Shown: one piece after another, positions 5,571 to 5,583 of the stretch
How the letters are laid out: each line of letters starts with the position of its first letter
Numbering within the stretch: the first letter of the stretch is position 1
Assembly: GCA_004525275.1 (NCBI GenBank)
Contig: SPCO01000114.1
Location: 1-5,583, forward strand
DNA: 5,583 nucleotides
Origin: Thermomicrobiales bacterium
GTDB taxonomy: Bacteria; Chloroflexota; Limnocylindria; Limnocylindrales; CSP1-4
Direction of reading: 5' to 3'
Made by a program: the position numbers and the translations under genes
The notes under the pieces: model-generated
What the model saw: the letters and a program-made list of their open reading frames with translations, nothing else
Databases searched by the model: none
What the model was told of the DNA's origin: nothing

Positions 5571-5583
5571 ACTCGTCCGGGAG

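Overview
The window carries five genes, all on the minus strand, so transcription runs from high to low coordinates: hppA (membrane proton-pumping pyrophosphatase), uppP (undecaprenyl-diphosphatase), argR (arginine repressor family), greA (transcript cleavage factor) and a class I lysyl-tRNA synthetase cut by the left edge. No tRNA, rRNA, CRISPR array, mobile element or attachment site was seen. The DNA is visibly GC-rich with G/C-biased third codon positions, which creates long stop-free shadow frames on both strands. A high-GC free-living bacterium fits. The GreA N-terminus (KPTYLSKDGLEKL), the K+-independent pyrophosphatase and the class I LysRS would suit Chloroflexota or a similar phylum, but that placement is inference with low confidence.

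Layout in the direction of transcription. Positions 5583-5387 hold a good extended -10 promoter and a leader of about 150 nt. hppA (5386-3155) follows, then a 44-nt gap with a GC-rich hairpin and an oddly distant Shine-Dalgarno sequence, then uppP (3110-2286), then argR after 20 nt (2265-1786). The three probably form one transcript. Ten bases past the argR stop is a small hairpin. A second promoter (TTGACA, 17-nt spacer, TACCAT) at 1704-1732 starts a greA-lysS unit. Its roughly 100-nt leader can fold into a long hairpin with a pyrimidine-rich tail, a second hairpin and a closing helix, and is the most unusual structure in the window. greA (1594-1112) and lysS (1097 to the left edge) are 14 nt apart and look co-transcribed.

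How the genes could work together: HppA recovers energy from pyrophosphate, a by-product of RNA synthesis, aminoacylation and polyprenyl synthesis, by pumping protons. UppP regenerates undecaprenyl phosphate for wall synthesis. GreA rescues backtracked RNA polymerase and LysRS charges tRNA-Lys. ArgR is the only dedicated regulator and has no arginine gene beside it here. These are mostly core housekeeping genes. I found no convincing new multi-gene system; the points worth a second look are the greA leader and the hppA-uppP junction.
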